Below are positions 22,018 through 33,850 of a stretch of DNA of 64,000 bases, piece by piece (within the stretch, counting starts at the first letter, position 1; every line of letters starts with the position of its first letter). The translations under genes were made by a program, and so were the position numbers. The notes under the pieces were generated by a model. That model was not told the origin of the DNA. It worked only from the letters and a program-made list of their open reading frames with translations, and made no database searches. The DNA is from Areca catechu (lineage: Eukaryota > Streptophyta > Magnoliopsida > Arecales > Arecaceae). The stretch lies in contig CM038052.1 of NCBI GenBank assembly GCA_021397845.1, positions 39,912,449 to 39,976,448 on the forward strand. The letters are read 5' to 3'.

Positions 22018-23073
22018 TTTTTGGTATCGGAGCATGGTTAATTAGGACAAGTATGCTAGTTGCTGAAATTCTAAAGTAACCAATCTTGATCAAACTAGAC
22101 CTAGAATCTTTTTTTATAGATTTTAGATCTAAATTTTCAGAAATTTATTTTTATTTTCCTAGCTCACTCTCTAGTCGAAGAAAATTATGCTTCCTGAGCG
22201 GGTATACAAAAATATACTTATGGCCCATGGGAGTAATGAGCCAAGGCCAGACGTGATAACCCAAAATTGGAGGGCCCGTTGTGCTAAGTGCATGCTTGCA
22301 TGATTGGATTTATTGAGTGTTTCATTGCATGTTTACTCTTCTAGCACAACTTAGGTTCTAAAATCTTTTGGCACAATTCAAGTTTGAATCCACCTAACCA
22401 TAATTCAAAAAGTTTAAAATTTAAAAAAAATTGAATTTTGAATTCTAAAATTTAAAATTTGAAAATTCAAATTTGAAATTCAAATTTGAAATTTGAAATT
22501 TAGAATTTAGAATTTTGAATTGCATGTTATTCCTAATCTTTATGTTTATTCCTAGTCTTTATGTTCTATTAATTAGCAAGATTGTTGGATGTGCATTCAT
22601 TTTAAAATATTTAAGGACAATCCTATCACAAGATAAGGGAAGGATTTCATCACCTTTTCTTGGCCCAAAAATAATCAACTACATATTGCATTGACCCAAG
22701 CTTAACATAAAATTGAGTAAGAACCTAAAACTAGAGACATCAACAAGTCAAGTTCATGATCTTGTTGAGACTTAGCATTAATTGATTCTGTATTTACTCC
22801 TTAATATTGGTGTCTAAGGCTAGGGGTCCAACGGCAAATGCCTTAAGTGAATTTGTGGTTTTTAATTAGGACCTCGTGAAAGCGAGGGGAGCCTCCCACA
22901 ATTCCACCTCTTACCTGGCCAGTTGAAAGGGTGACTGCAGTCTTGATTAGTGTTTTAGAAATTCATGCTATCTTGAACTTCTAGGTTTAGGAGCCTTAGA
23001 AGCTAGGTTTGTATTTAATGACCACTAGATCAGGAACCCCATACCAACACTCGCAGACCTAACCAGGTCTCAC
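22018..23073 (+). other. Gypsy2 leader with primer binding site
   Basis: TGGTATCGGAGC at 22022-22033 is an initiator-Met tRNA primer site with one change from TGGTATCAGAGC. The leader has no gene. At about 22425-22515 there is a very AT-rich stretch made of GAAATTCAAATTT-like words that can pair with themselves. Confidence 0.75.
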
Positions 23074-24250
23074 CATGGACCCTAATCTTAAAACTTTGAT
23101 GAGAACTATGACTGAGCAATTCAGGCAACTAAACAATAGGTTTGACCAAATGGATGAGCGAATATGAACCCTCAAAGAGAACCGTTTCACCCACACTGAA
23201 CCTGAATCACCTAGACCAACTTCTCTTGGACAAAGAACCCATCGCCATGATCCCACCCATGAACATAACCCTAGATGCCCACACCAAGACTTCATGGATT
23301 TGGAGGAAAGAGCCCTTAAGAATATACATCTCGATGCATCCACTTTTGATGAAAATTTAAATCCTAAGGTATATGTCGATTGGGAGAGTGACATGGATCA
23401 ATACTTTGAGTGGTATGAGATGTTGGAAGAAAGGAAGTACAAATTTGCTAAACTTAGGTTAGTCCGACAAGCTAGATTGTATTGAAAAAATGTTTAGCGC
23501 ATTTGTCGACAGAGAGGAGACATGCCCATAGTCACATAGAGAGCCATGAAGATCAAACTTAGGGAGAAGTACCTACCCTTATCCTATGAGCAGAGACTTT
23601 TGGATCAATGGCAAAGATTAAGCCAAGGAAATATAACTGTATCTTAGTATATCACTAAGTTTGATGAGTTTGTCGTGAGATGTAGTGTGGTCGAGTTGGA
23701 GGTTGTCACCCTATCTAGGTTTAGAGCAGGCCTACATGAAGAAATCCAAAGAAAATTATTTCTGAGAGAAGTCCATGACTTAGAGCAGACTTACCAAATT
23801 GCTAGGAACTATGAGAGATTTCAGAAGGGACCCTTGATCCGTTGACCTGAACCCAGTAGGATTAGTACCCCTGGAAATAGGCCAAATTCCCTTGAACCGA
23901 TCCAATCCTACTACCCTACTAGCTCGCAAAGATGATAGGGGTAAGGCCCATGAAGTTCAAAGGGATAATCATCAAAATGTAAATTACTTCAGGTATCATA
24001 AAGTTGGCCACTATGCTAGTCAATGTCCTACCCGAGCCTTACACATAGGAGAGTTAGAGGAAGAGACTCCAGGAACCTTTGAAGAATTTGAGGAAGAAGT
24101 CTATGAAACTGGATCAAATCTAGTGGATGAGTATAAGGGAGATGAAGAAGATATTGATCCATCTGAAACATTAGGATTTGTTAGATGCATCCTAGCCCAA
24201 ACAAAAGTGCATGAAGATTGGAGAAGGACCAACATACTTCAAACTTTTGT
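23074..24250 (+). pseudogene. gag: Gypsy2 gag
   Basis: The start is ATG at 23074 (MDPNLKTLMRTMTEQFRQL). The core gag domain lies at about 23330-23800: VDWESDMDQYFEWYEM, EERKYKFAKLRLVRQARLY, a stop, EKYLPLSYEQRLLDQWQRL and YITKFDEFVVRC. A frame change lies near 23880. The zinc knuckle at 23985-24026 reads YFRYHKVGHYASQC; both Cys of the first pair are Tyr, each explained by a G-to-A change. It would have assembled RNA-containing particles. Confidence 0.83.
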
Positions 24251-24690
24251 CAAGATAAAGAAAAAGGATTACAAGATCATTATAGATAACGGGAGCTGTG
24301 TTAATGCCATTTCAACTAAAGCCATTAAGAATCTAGGCTTGACTACCGTTCCCTATCCCAATCCCTATAAGGTGTCTTGGATAGATTCAACTTCCATTCC
24401 CATTAAGTTAAGATGTCAAGTTTCGATTCAGATCCAATCCTATCATGAAAAAGTTTGGTGTAATGTTCTTCCTATGGGAGTTAGCAGTATCATTTTAGGT
24501 AGACCTTGGTTGTATGATCATGATGCTACCTTGTATGGCCGATCCAACTCTTGTTCCTTCACCTACCAAGAAAAGAAAATAGTTATAAACTCATCACAAA
24601 ATAAGGATAATCAGAAGAGAGGATCAAGTAATCTAAGAGAAAAGGAAGCGGGGTTATACTTAATCAATGCTAAGGATCTAGAACGATAGA
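24251..24690 (+). pseudogene. pol: Gypsy2 aspartic protease
   Basis: YKIIIDNGSCVNAISTKA holds the catalytic Asp, but the Ser of DSGS is Asn. The domain continues with PYKVSWIDSTSIPIKLRCQV and SSIILGRPWLYDHDATLYG, ending in an acidic and lysine-rich linker. Gypsy3 has an intact IDSGS at the same place (about 39811). Confidence 0.82.
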
Positions 24691-24779
24691 TCAATGAAGG
24701 ATCACCCATTTGGATATTGACCACTAAGGAAATCTAGGAACAAACCCCTAAAGAACAACCCCAGGAAGTTGTAGAGATC

Positions 24780-25440
24780 TTGAGGGACTTTCAAGATATA
24801 TTTTCAGAAGACCTACCTGATCACCTTCCTCCATTAAGGGACATCCAGCATGCTATAGATTTGGTCCCAGGAGCCACCTTACCAAACCTTCCACATTATA
24901 GGCTAAATCCCATTGAACATGCAGAGTTGCAAAGACAAGTTGAAGATCTCCTCCAAAAGGGATTCATTAAAGAAAGTTTGAGCCCTTATACGGTACCTGC
25001 CCTTTTGACCTCCAAGAAGGAAAGCACTTGGAGAATGTGTGTAGATAGTCATGCCATTAATAAGATAACGGTCAAGTATCGTTTCCCTATTTTCCATCTT
25101 GAGGATATGTTAGACATTATGGCCAGAGCCACTATTTTCTCTAAGATTAACATTAAGAGTGGCTATCATCAAGTTAGGATTAGACCTGGGAACGAGTGGA
25201 AGATAGCTTTTAAGACTAAGGATGGTCTTTACGAATGGTTAGTGATCCCTTTTGGCCTTTCAAATGCTCCTAGTACATTTATGAGGATCATGACACAAGT
25301 CCTGAGACCATTCATTGAAAAATTTATTGTAGTCTATTTTGATGACATCCTCATATACAGTAGGACTAAGGAAAATCACTTGGGCCATCTCCAGTAAGTA
25401 TGTCAAGCTCTTAAGAAGGACAACCTCTATACCAATCTTA
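24780..25440 (+). pseudogene. pol: Gypsy2 reverse transcriptase
   Basis: FQDIFSEDLPDHLPPLRDIQ opens the domain. HYRLNPIEHAELQRQVEDLL, RMCVDSHAINKITVKYRFP and WLVIPFGLSNAPSTFMRIM follow, then VVYFDDILIYS with the catalytic pair near 25335-25346. The first catalytic Asp is lost: relatives read FSKIDLKSGYHQ and this copy has FSKINIKSGYHQ. A stop follows HLGHLQ at 25395. Confidence 0.85.
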
Positions 25441-26130
25441 AGAAATGCAGCTTCTTGACCATTAGAGTCATTTTTCTAGGCTTTGTCATTACCCCCGAAG
25501 GAGTGTCTGCCAACCCAGAAAAGATTAAGTCTATAGTTGAGTGGCCTGTACCCAAAAACATACATGATGTTCATAGCTTCCATGGCCTTGCTACCTTTTA
25601 CAGGCGATTTATTTGGAGATTCAATTCGATTGTTGCACCCATTACTGACTGCATTAGGAAGGGAACCTTTAAGTAGACTAAGGCTGCCGATAGAGCCTTC
25701 CTTGACATCAAAGAGAAAATGATCCATGCACCCATTTTGAGATTACTTGACTTTTCAAAGGTTTTTGAGGTTGCTTGTGATGCCTCCGGAGTTGGAATTG
25801 GAAGAGTTCTAATTCAAGAGAACCACCCTATAGCTTTCTTTAGTGAGAAGTTGAATGAAGCAAGATTGAAATATTCAACTTATGATAAGGACTTTTATGC
25901 GATAGTTCAAGCCTTAAGGTATTGGAAACATTATCTCTTACTGCAAGAGTTTGTCCTATATTCTGACCATGAAGCACTTTGATTCCTTAGTTCTCAAAAA
26001 AATTGAACCCTAGGCATGACAAGTGGGTAGAGTACATTCAAGCTTATACCTTTATTTTGAAATACCATGCTGGCACTGAAAATCTAGTTACCGATGCGCT
26101 TAGCCATCGTTCCATGCTCTTGACCTCTGT
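25441..26130 (+). pseudogene. pol: Gypsy2 RNase H
   Basis: The connection reads FLGFVITPEGVSANPEKIKS and a TAG follows KGTFK. The RNase H domain is FEVACDASGVGIGRVL, then HPIAFFSEKLNEARLKYSTYDKD with Glu/Asp, then LYSDHEAL and a TGA at 25980-25982 where CGA is expected. KYHAGTENLVTDALSHR closes it. Confidence 0.84.
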
Positions 26131-27400
26131 GACTACTGAAGTCGTAGGATTTGATAGATTGAAAGAAGAATATGAAAATTGTCCTGACTTTAGTAAGATT
26201 TTTGAATCTATTCACCAAGGACCATCTAGTGTATATAGTGACTATACCCTTCATGATGGATTCCTTTTAAAAAAAATAAGTTGTGCATCCCTCGAACCTC
26301 TATCTGAGAATTCTTGATTTGGAAAATCTATGTAGGGAGTTTAGCTGGCCAATTTGGTAGGAACAAAATCATTCTAGCAATTGAAGACCAGTTCTTTTGG
26401 CCTAGCCTCAAGCAAAATGTGGCCCAAGTGGTGGCCCAGTGTCAAACCTGTGTTGTTGCCAAATAGCAAAAACAAAATACCAGCCTATACCCCCTTTGCC
26501 TGTCTCTGATTGTCCATGGCAAAACCTTAGTATGGACTTTGTATTAGGATTACCAAAGACCATGCGAAAACACAACTCCATCTATGTTGTGGTCGATCAT
26601 TTTTTCAAAATGGCACACTTCTTACCTTGTTCTCAGAGTTTCGATGCTTCAAAAGTGGCCAAACTATTCCTAAATGAAGTGGTTAGGTTATATGGTTTGT
26701 CCAAAACTATTGTGTCTGATAGGGATGTTCGATTCACTAGTTATTTTTGGAAAATCATATGGCCCATGTTAGGAACCAAACTGAAGTTTTCTACTACCTA
26801 CCATCCATAAATTGATGGCCAAACAGAAGTTGTGAATAGAAGTCTTGGAAATCTATTGAGATGTTTAGTTGGTGAGAGTACTGAAAATTGGGACCTCTTA
26901 TTACCACGTGCTGAATTTGCCTACAATAGCTTAGTCAATAGGTCCATTGGAAAAAGTCCATTTGAGATTGTCCATGGATACAAACTAAGAAAGCCCATGG
27001 ACCTTGTCCCATTACCCATGCATGCACGAGTTTCTGAGTCTGCAGAGTCATATGCACAGCATATTAGAGATTCACATAAAGAGATCAAAAAGAAAACCAA
27101 CTTGAACAATGAAACTTACAAGTATATGGCTAATTCTTGTAAGAGAGTCAAAGAATTTTATGAAGGAGACTATGTGATGATTAGGCTTAGACCTGAATGG
27201 TTCCCACCTGGAATCATGAAAAAGTTATATGCTCGTGGTGCAGGTCCTTTCAAAATAATAAAAAAAATTGGACCTAATGCATATGTGCTTGAGTTACCAT
27301 CTGACTTAGGTATCAGTTCAACTTTCAATATCTCAGACCTAGTAGTGTATAAAGAACCAACAATAATACCTAGTGAGCCTTTTAGACCTGATCCTATTTT
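26131..27400 (+). pseudogene. pol: Gypsy2 integrase
   Basis: The zinc region has GQFGRNK, where the usual GHFG His is Gln, and QCQTCVVAK followed by a TAG. The core reads LSMDFVLGLPKTM (first Asp), SDRDVRFTSYFWK (second Asp), a TAA at 26808-26810 in place of Gln, then TEVVNRSLGNLLRCLVG (Glu). The tail has LPRAEFAYNSLVNRSIGKSP and GPFKIIKKIGPNAYVLELP. The triad itself is intact. Confidence 0.85.
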
Positions 27401-27667
27401 TGAAAGTGAACATATCCCTGAGTGTCCACCAGCCACATTATCAGAACGGCGAGATAGGATTGAGCAAATTCTGGATGACAAGACTATTACTACCTGGAAC
27501 AAAGGCTATCAATGCTATTTGGTTTGTTGGCAAGATCGACCAAAGTCTGAAGACTCATGGGTCACTTGGGAGGATCTGCAAAGGATCAACCCAAACTTAC
27601 TAGAACACTACCAAAGTCAAGTTGACTCATACTCGATAGGGTCAAGTCCTTCCCATCCCAAGAGAAT
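27400..27667 (+). pseudogene. pol: Gypsy2 integrase chromodomain
   Basis: RRDRIEQILDDKTITTWNKG then YQCYLVCWQDRPKSEDSWVT and WEDLQRINPNLLEHYQSQ form a chromodomain-like fold at the end of integrase. In chromoviruses this module directs insertion, probably by recognising chromatin marks. Here it is open, though the integrase upstream is broken. The reading frame runs into the 3' LTR at 27668. Confidence 0.85.
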
Positions 27668-28808
27668 TGGTGTGGGCATCAGAGTTCGTAAGAGACTTCA
27701 ATCAAACCTGATCAAGACAAGCTCCTTATGGATTACAAGTGAATAAGCCAAACTCAATTTTGCCTTCAAGTTTGTTTTTTAATTTTAGCATGAATCCTGT
27801 AATTAAAGTTGAGTCTATTCTAATTTCAATTTCAATTTAGTCTTGTTAGGTTCAATTTAGTCTTGTTGGGTTCAATTTGGTCAAGTTAGGGTTCAATTTG
27901 GTCTTATAATTAGTTGGGTCTTATAATTAGGCAAGTTGGATTCAAGTAGGGTTCAAATTAGGAAAGATCAAGACCATGAAGCTTGAAAGCATCAAGATTG
28001 GATGGAGCAAACCACCTAAACCACCATGCCAAGTTGGAATGCCACATCACCATGCCAAGATGGAAGCCACCTCACCTTCCATACCATCTCCATGCCAAGA
28101 TGGGATGACACTTCACCTCCCATGCCACATCACCTCAATTTGTGCATCCAAGAACTCAAATTTGAAAATGAGTTAGACACCCCACTTATTTCTCCATTCT
28201 TCATGCATGTAATCCCACTTATCACTCCACTCTTTAAGCTTGTAATTCAAATTTAAAAGGATTAGGAAAGTATATAAATATCCCTAACCTTTTTGTAATC
28301 AAGCTAATGTTATGAATGAATTAAAGGTTCCTTCTTCTTCCATAGCTTTGTTGCATTGACACTCCATGAGGGAGAGGGCATGAGGCTTAATCTATTCAAC
28401 CTAGTTCCAAGAAAATGCCAACCACTATCCTTCTTTCCCTCCTTTCAATTTTTTTTCTCAATTCTCTTTTCCTTTCAAATCCCACGGCCACTAATGCTCT
28501 CCATTGAAGGATCCTCCATGATCTCGAGCTGAAGATGAGGTTTTCTTTGCTTCAAAACCATCTACATTATGAATCTTCCATCCAAGGAGTGATAGTCTTC
28601 AAATCCAACCGCTAGTCCTTGGAGTGCTGAAATTAAACTACCACCAAAGTGCAAGAGCTCATTGTTGGTAAGAGAACCCCTTCTAGACTCTTAGGTCCGA
28701 TTTTTTGAAAGTTCATATCCTAGTTAGAGTGGTTTCTCAGCCATTAGGTCCACTTACCTTCAAATGAATGAACCTACATTATGGGTAACAACTTACTAGT
28801 AGTCACTT
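27668..28808 (+). repeat. Gypsy2 3' LTR, first part
   Basis: It begins TGGTGTGGGCATCAGAG after the short purine tract AAGAGAAT. It matches the 5' LTR, with numerous single changes, up to CACTT at 28804-28808, where Copia2 is inserted. The remainder is at 53709-53826. Confidence 0.9.
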
Positions 28809-30351
28809 TGTTGACCCTTGGAATGATTTTGATGATAACCAAATATTGGAGCATGCATTTAATTACTAACTCTTTCCAAGTATTTTCTAAGTTTTTGTTG
28901 GATGTTTTAAATGAAAGACCACTCTTCCTACAACCTTGGTATATGACAAGTTTATTTTGCAGAACTATATTATGTAATGTATAGCCCAAAGAAAAATCAA
29001 CTATATATTTATGAAAATGGGCTATCTCTATATATTTCTCGAGTTTAAAACTTTTAGACTTAACTTTGATGGAGTTGGAGAGCTTCTGGACTTGATTGAA
29101 TCCTTAGGAAGAATTCTGAGAAGTTTGGAAAGTTTTTGGAAACAAGTCACTAAAGCTGACTCATCGCAGAAGAGCTGACTCGAATTCTGGCACGGCATGC
29201 AGTATTTTGGCATGTAGACATTCGAGTTGACTTAAGAATGAAGAGACGACTCTGGCAAAGTGCGATTTCTGGAGTTCTGAGAATTCGAGCTGACTCGAGT
29301 CAGAGAAGTCGACTCGATCAGAGTGAAAGTTTCTTAGACAGACAGTCAAGCCGACTCTTGTACTGAAGAGCCGACTCTTCCAGTGTTCAGAAAATCTCAA
29401 TTTTGAAGAACCAGCAATGCGAACCGATTCAAAGTAGAAGAGCCGATTCGACCAGAGTGAAGTTTTGACCTAGTTGAGGAACCGAGCCGACTCGACCCAT
29501 CTGAGCCGACTCGAATGACTGTTCTAGGTGAGTAACGGCTAGTTCCAGAACTTTCTTTTTGAATCCAAAATGGTCTCCAATAGGTATATTTTGACTTCCA
29601 ATAGTCTGCATGGCTATAACCTCCTGAAATCAGTTAAAGAAAATATATTTAAAAAATTTGAATCACTTTTGAAAGCATATAAGAGAAATAGATGAGCAAT
29701 GAATGAAAAATTAATGAGTTTGTGAAAGAACAGTCAAGAGAGCATTAAAGAGCACACCTAACTTTCATATGAATTCTTGAGGCATTTATTGAAGAAGCTT
29801 GAAGCCTTGAAGAGCATTTAAAGAGCAATCAAGAGGGCTTCTCAATTGCTACAACTGCAACCATCCAGTAACTTTAGTTTGTCATAGAGTTGCTTTAAGT
29901 TTTCTACTCTTTGTTTAAATTGTTCCAAGTATAGCAAGAGTTGTGACTTGGGTTTGTAAAGGTTTTTGATGAGCCTATGAAAGCCAAGAGTGGGTTGTTA
30001 GTGAACACAGTTAAAACTAACATTGTATTGGGTTTTTGGTGAGCCTGGGATAAAACCAAATTTAGATTTTAGATTGTAAGCTCGTGAAAATAATCCGGTT
30101 ATATTCCGAGGGTGAATATAGTAGAAATCCCAAGTGATATCTTGAATAGTGGATGTAGGAGCTAGGTTGCTCTAAATCACTATAAATTCTACTGTGTTTG
30201 TGATTGTGTTTCTTGTGTTCTTATTTGCTTCCGCATTAGTTACTTAACTCACAGCACATTCCACACTGAGAACTTTGAAAAGGAGCACATACTTGCAAAA
30301 ATTTAAATTACCCAATTCACCCCCCCTCTTGGGTAAGCCACGTGGGCAACA
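28809..30351 (+). repeat. Copia2 5' LTR
   Basis: It runs from TGTTGACCCTTGG to CGTGGGCAACA, 1543 bp. It includes the CCCAATTCACCCCCCCTC box near its end and a palindrome cluster at about 29155-29512. A degenerate primer site TGGTATTATAGT follows at 30354-30365, where TGGTATCAGAGC is expected. Confidence 0.92.
29155..29512 (+). promoter_or_regulatory. GAGYCGACTC palindrome cluster in Copia2 LTR
   Basis: Motifs near GAGTCGACTC or GAGCCGACTC start at 29287, 29306, 29348, 29368, 29484 and 29503, with weaker copies near 29156, 29173, 29224 and 29243. Close pairs are 19-20 bp apart. The 3' LTR repeats the cluster at about 52550-52870. Copia1 and Copia3 have GTGTCGACAC in the equivalent position. 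Confidence 0.7.
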
Positions 30352-30398
30352 ACTGGTATTATAGTAGTGTCTCTGAATTTACTTAGAGTAAAGATCAT

Positions 30399-32205
30399 AT
30401 GGCAAACCTTATAAGTACTTCTTTGGTCGAAGGCTAATCAACAGATAGACCTCCACTGTTCACAGGCACTAATTACACCTACTGGAAGTCCGAATGAAAA
30501 TATATGTACAAGCAGTAGACTTTTAATTATGAAAGGTCATTCTTAAGGGACCTCACACACCCAAGAAAAAAGTTAACGGCGTGGATGTCCCAAAACCTAA
30601 AGAGAAATGGGATGAATACAAAATGAAAATTGGTGATCTGAATGCCAAAGCCATGAACTTGTTATATTGTGCTTTGGATGCAAATAAGTTTAATCAAATT
30701 TCTACCTGCACATCAGCAAAAGAAATTTGTGATAAACTTGAGGTAACCCATGAAGGAACTTTCCAAGTGAAAACATCTAAAATTAATCTTCTTGTACATA
30801 ACTATGAACTGTTTAAGATGGAACCAAATGAGACTATATCTATCATGTTCTCATATTTTACATATATTATTAACCGTTTGAAGGGTCTTGGCAAGACTTA
30901 TTCTAATGCATATCTCATGCAAAAGATTTTGAGATCACTTCTAGAGAAATGAGACCCGAAAGTGACTACAATTCAAGAGGCCAATGACCTCAACACATTA
31001 CCAATGGATGAACTATTAGAATCCCTGATCACACTGATCTCACTATGTAGCATAGGAATGAAGATGACATTAAGAAAAAAAAGTCAATTACCTTCAAAGT
31101 TGTTACAGAGTTGAAAAAATAAGAAGAAGAAATTGATGAAGAAAGCCCCTCCTTCGAAGATGAACTAGAAGACGATGATATTGCACTTGTAGTGAGGAGA
31201 TTTAGGAAATTTATGGGCAAGAAAAAGGAAAGACATTGGGGAAAGTTTTATAGGAAAGGTGAATATAGCAAGGACAAGAAAAAGGAAAAAGATAAAGATA
31301 AAGAGCAATAGCCCATTTGCTATGAATACAAGAAAACAGGGCACTTCAAATCAGACTGTCCAAATTTGAAGAAAACTTATAAGAAGAAGAAGAAGAAAGC
31401 AATGGTTGTAACTTGGAGTGACAGTGAGGAGTCAACTTCAAATGAAGAAGAAGAGATCACAAAAATAGCGAACATATGTCTAATGGGTCTTGAAGATAAG
31501 ATAATGTCTCCTGAACCTCATGATGAATTTACATTCAAGGAATTAAATACTACATTCCATGAATTATTAACTGAATACAAAAAGGCCGGTTTGAAAATAA
31601 AGTCTTTGAAAAATAGCAATGATATTTTGATGAAAGAAAAAGAAGAGATTTCAGAAAATAATAAAATTCTACAAAAAGAATTGAGTGGCTTTTCTGAAAA
31701 ACATATAGCCTTGGAAATTGAAAAGAATGATTTTCTTGAGAAAAACAAAGCTTTATATGAAGAAAATGTTAGCTTGTAAAAAGAAGTTGAGAAACTTAAA
31801 ACTTTGGTTGAAAAGCTAACATTGAGTTCAAACAAACTAGAATTGATTTTAAAAGATCAAAGAGATTCAAGTAGCAAAGCTGGAATTAGTTATAATCCTT
31901 TGCAAACAAATGGAATTTCAATTACTAGATTTATACCTTCAAAAACTTATGTACCTAAGTTTTCAAATCAAAAGTCTTTTGCATAAAATGTTTCTATTTC
32001 TGCATATAGAGCTTCTCCATTTATACCTTTTCAAAAATCTAGAATTATTTGTTGCTCTTGCAATAGGGTTGGTCATAAGTCATTTTAATGTAATATGAAA
32101 AAGAAGAATAGAAGTAAAATTAAAAAGATTTGGATTTCCAAAGGAACCAATCCTACTAACCTAGAAGGATCCAAGAAAGCTTGGATACCTAAAAGAACTC
32201 CATGA
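30399..32205 (+). pseudogene. gag: Copia2 gag
   Basis: The proposed start is ATG at 30399, with stops soon after. The gag core is open at 30581-30952: LNAKAMNLLYCALDANKFNQ, AKEICDKLEVTHEGTFQVK and LLVHNYELFKMEPNETI. The first knuckle at 31318-31359 is CYEYKKTGHFKSDC, with its second Cys now Tyr. A coiled-coil region follows (31366-31779; FTFKELNTTFHELLTEYKK). The second knuckle near 32049-32090 reads CCSCNRVGHKSF with a stop before the last Cys. Same plan as Copia1 and Copia3. Confidence 0.82.
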
Positions 32206-33850
32206 TTGTCTTGCAGGAATGTCTTGCTGATGGGGACATCAAAACCCATCCGGAATTTTTTTTTTTTATCCAAGATTTTTTTTTTATTTTTGATTTTCTT
32301 ATTCCACCTATTCTACCTATCCCCATTATTCCTACTTTATTCTAGATTTATTTCCATTTTATCCCTCTGCTATTCCAATCATCTTCTTCCTCCAGAAAAC
32401 TCCAAAAACCTCTTTTTTTCTCCTTTTTCTTCCCGTTCATCCCGGATCTGCCATGCCCGACCTCCGGCACCCTCCCGATGGCCGTCCACCCCCCCGGCAT
32501 CGATCTCCTCGTGGGAACACTGGCGAACCTCATGGAATCGCCCATGGCCGTTCCCCCCTGCTGCTCCGCCCATGCCCGTGACGCCTTCCCATACCGCACC
32601 CTCTTCCCCGCTCGGCCGTCACCCCACTCTCCTCGTCACCTCCATCGGAGTCTTCTCCTTCATCACCGACATCGGTGTCGCCAGCGGCACCACTTGGCTC
32701 GACGTTTCGGCGATCTGCGACTTCATCTCAATCACAGGCGATGCCTCGGCCATCTGCGCCATCGCTGTTCTTCATCTTCCTCCCTGCACCGTCGTCGGCC
32801 ACCGGCGAAGCCACCCAAAGTCCCTGCCTCTGATTCCCCATTGTTGGCCGTGAAGAAGACGAAGAGGTCATGCACGAACATGAAAGCTGCACGATTCTTG
32901 GAGCTGCATGATTTCCAGAGTGCATGCTTCTCAAAGCAGAGTCTTTTGCACAGATTTCAAAGCCACTCAGCACGGATCCTGATACGAATATTTTCAGCAC
33001 GGATCTTAATGAATTTAGACTATATTTTATTTATTTTAGTTTTTAAATTGGATGTATGGACCAATTGGGAAGTTTTTTAAAATTAGTTTTAGATTAGGAT
33101 TAGTTTTATTTTCCACCATATAGGGAGGGTTGTGTTTAATTTTCTATCATATTTTCAGGCTACAAACAAAGTAGGTTTTGGGATGTCACCTTTTTTGGGA
33201 TGCATGCCTTGTATTTATTTCTTGGGTCCCAAGTTTTGTAGCCTATATAAAGGCACCCCCTCTCTTGAATAAAATATGATGATGATTATGAATTTTTGAA
33301 AAATGGTGTTCTTGGTTCTGCCTCCGGGCATGGGGCCCGTCTTTCCTTCACCTGCGGGTGTCGAGGGGTGTGAGATCCCACTTCCTTCACTTTCGAGCAT
33401 CGAGGGGCGTGAGGCCCTAGTTATCTTCTCCCTTGCCGAGTTCCCTCTATGATCTTGGAGCTTCTCCTTCACGGCCCCCCAGGTAGCGATTTGGGTGGGA
33501 CGTCCTAGGCTCCGCATGTAGTGAGATGGGTGGGATGCCCTAGACTGCATGTAGTGGGGTGGGTGGGATGCCCTAGAGGTACGATGTCTCTCCATGAAAG
33601 TAAGTCCCAAGTCCATAGAGTATCCATCTTTCTTGTCCCCCACATATTTTTTCTGCCTTTTGACCTTAATCACAAGAGACTTCTCAGCTCTCCAACGATC
33701 CTCTTAGCCCCCCCTTTTGTCCCGCATCACTTGTAGCCCAGAACATAAAGTAAAGATAGTATCTGGACAGCGACTGTTCAAGACATATAATGGGTGACAA
33801 GGAACAATTCATCACCCTGGAGATGAAGGATGGAGGAATGGTCACTTTTG
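32206..33850 (+). pseudogene. pol: Copia2 protease, interrupted by the solo LTR
   Basis: Only the ends are Copia2: CAGGAATGTCTTGC before 32228, and after 33734 the signature LDSDCSRHIMGD, in which the catalytic Asp is kept but the next Gly is Asp and the Thr is altered. The solo LTR sits about 30 bases before this signature. Not functional. Confidence 0.78.
32228..33729 (+). repeat. Solo LTR of chromovirus family A in Copia2 protease
   Basis: It runs from TGATGGGGACATCAAAAC to TGTCCCGCATCA, 1502 bp, flanked by CTTGC (32223-32227) and CTTGT (33730-33734). TATATAAAGG near 33245 places the promoter on the plus strand. The U3 contains long T-runs and then an unusually GC-rich block at about 32440-32870. 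Copies of its R-U5 half occur at 4345-5006 and, inverted, at 45050-45489. Confidence 0.88.

Noticed and set aside
32206..33080. Plus-strand frames of 215 and 200 codons in the solo LTR
   Set aside because: Two overlapping frames are open in the same GC-rich block and neither shows a known domain. Kept only as a possible captured host fragment in the findings.
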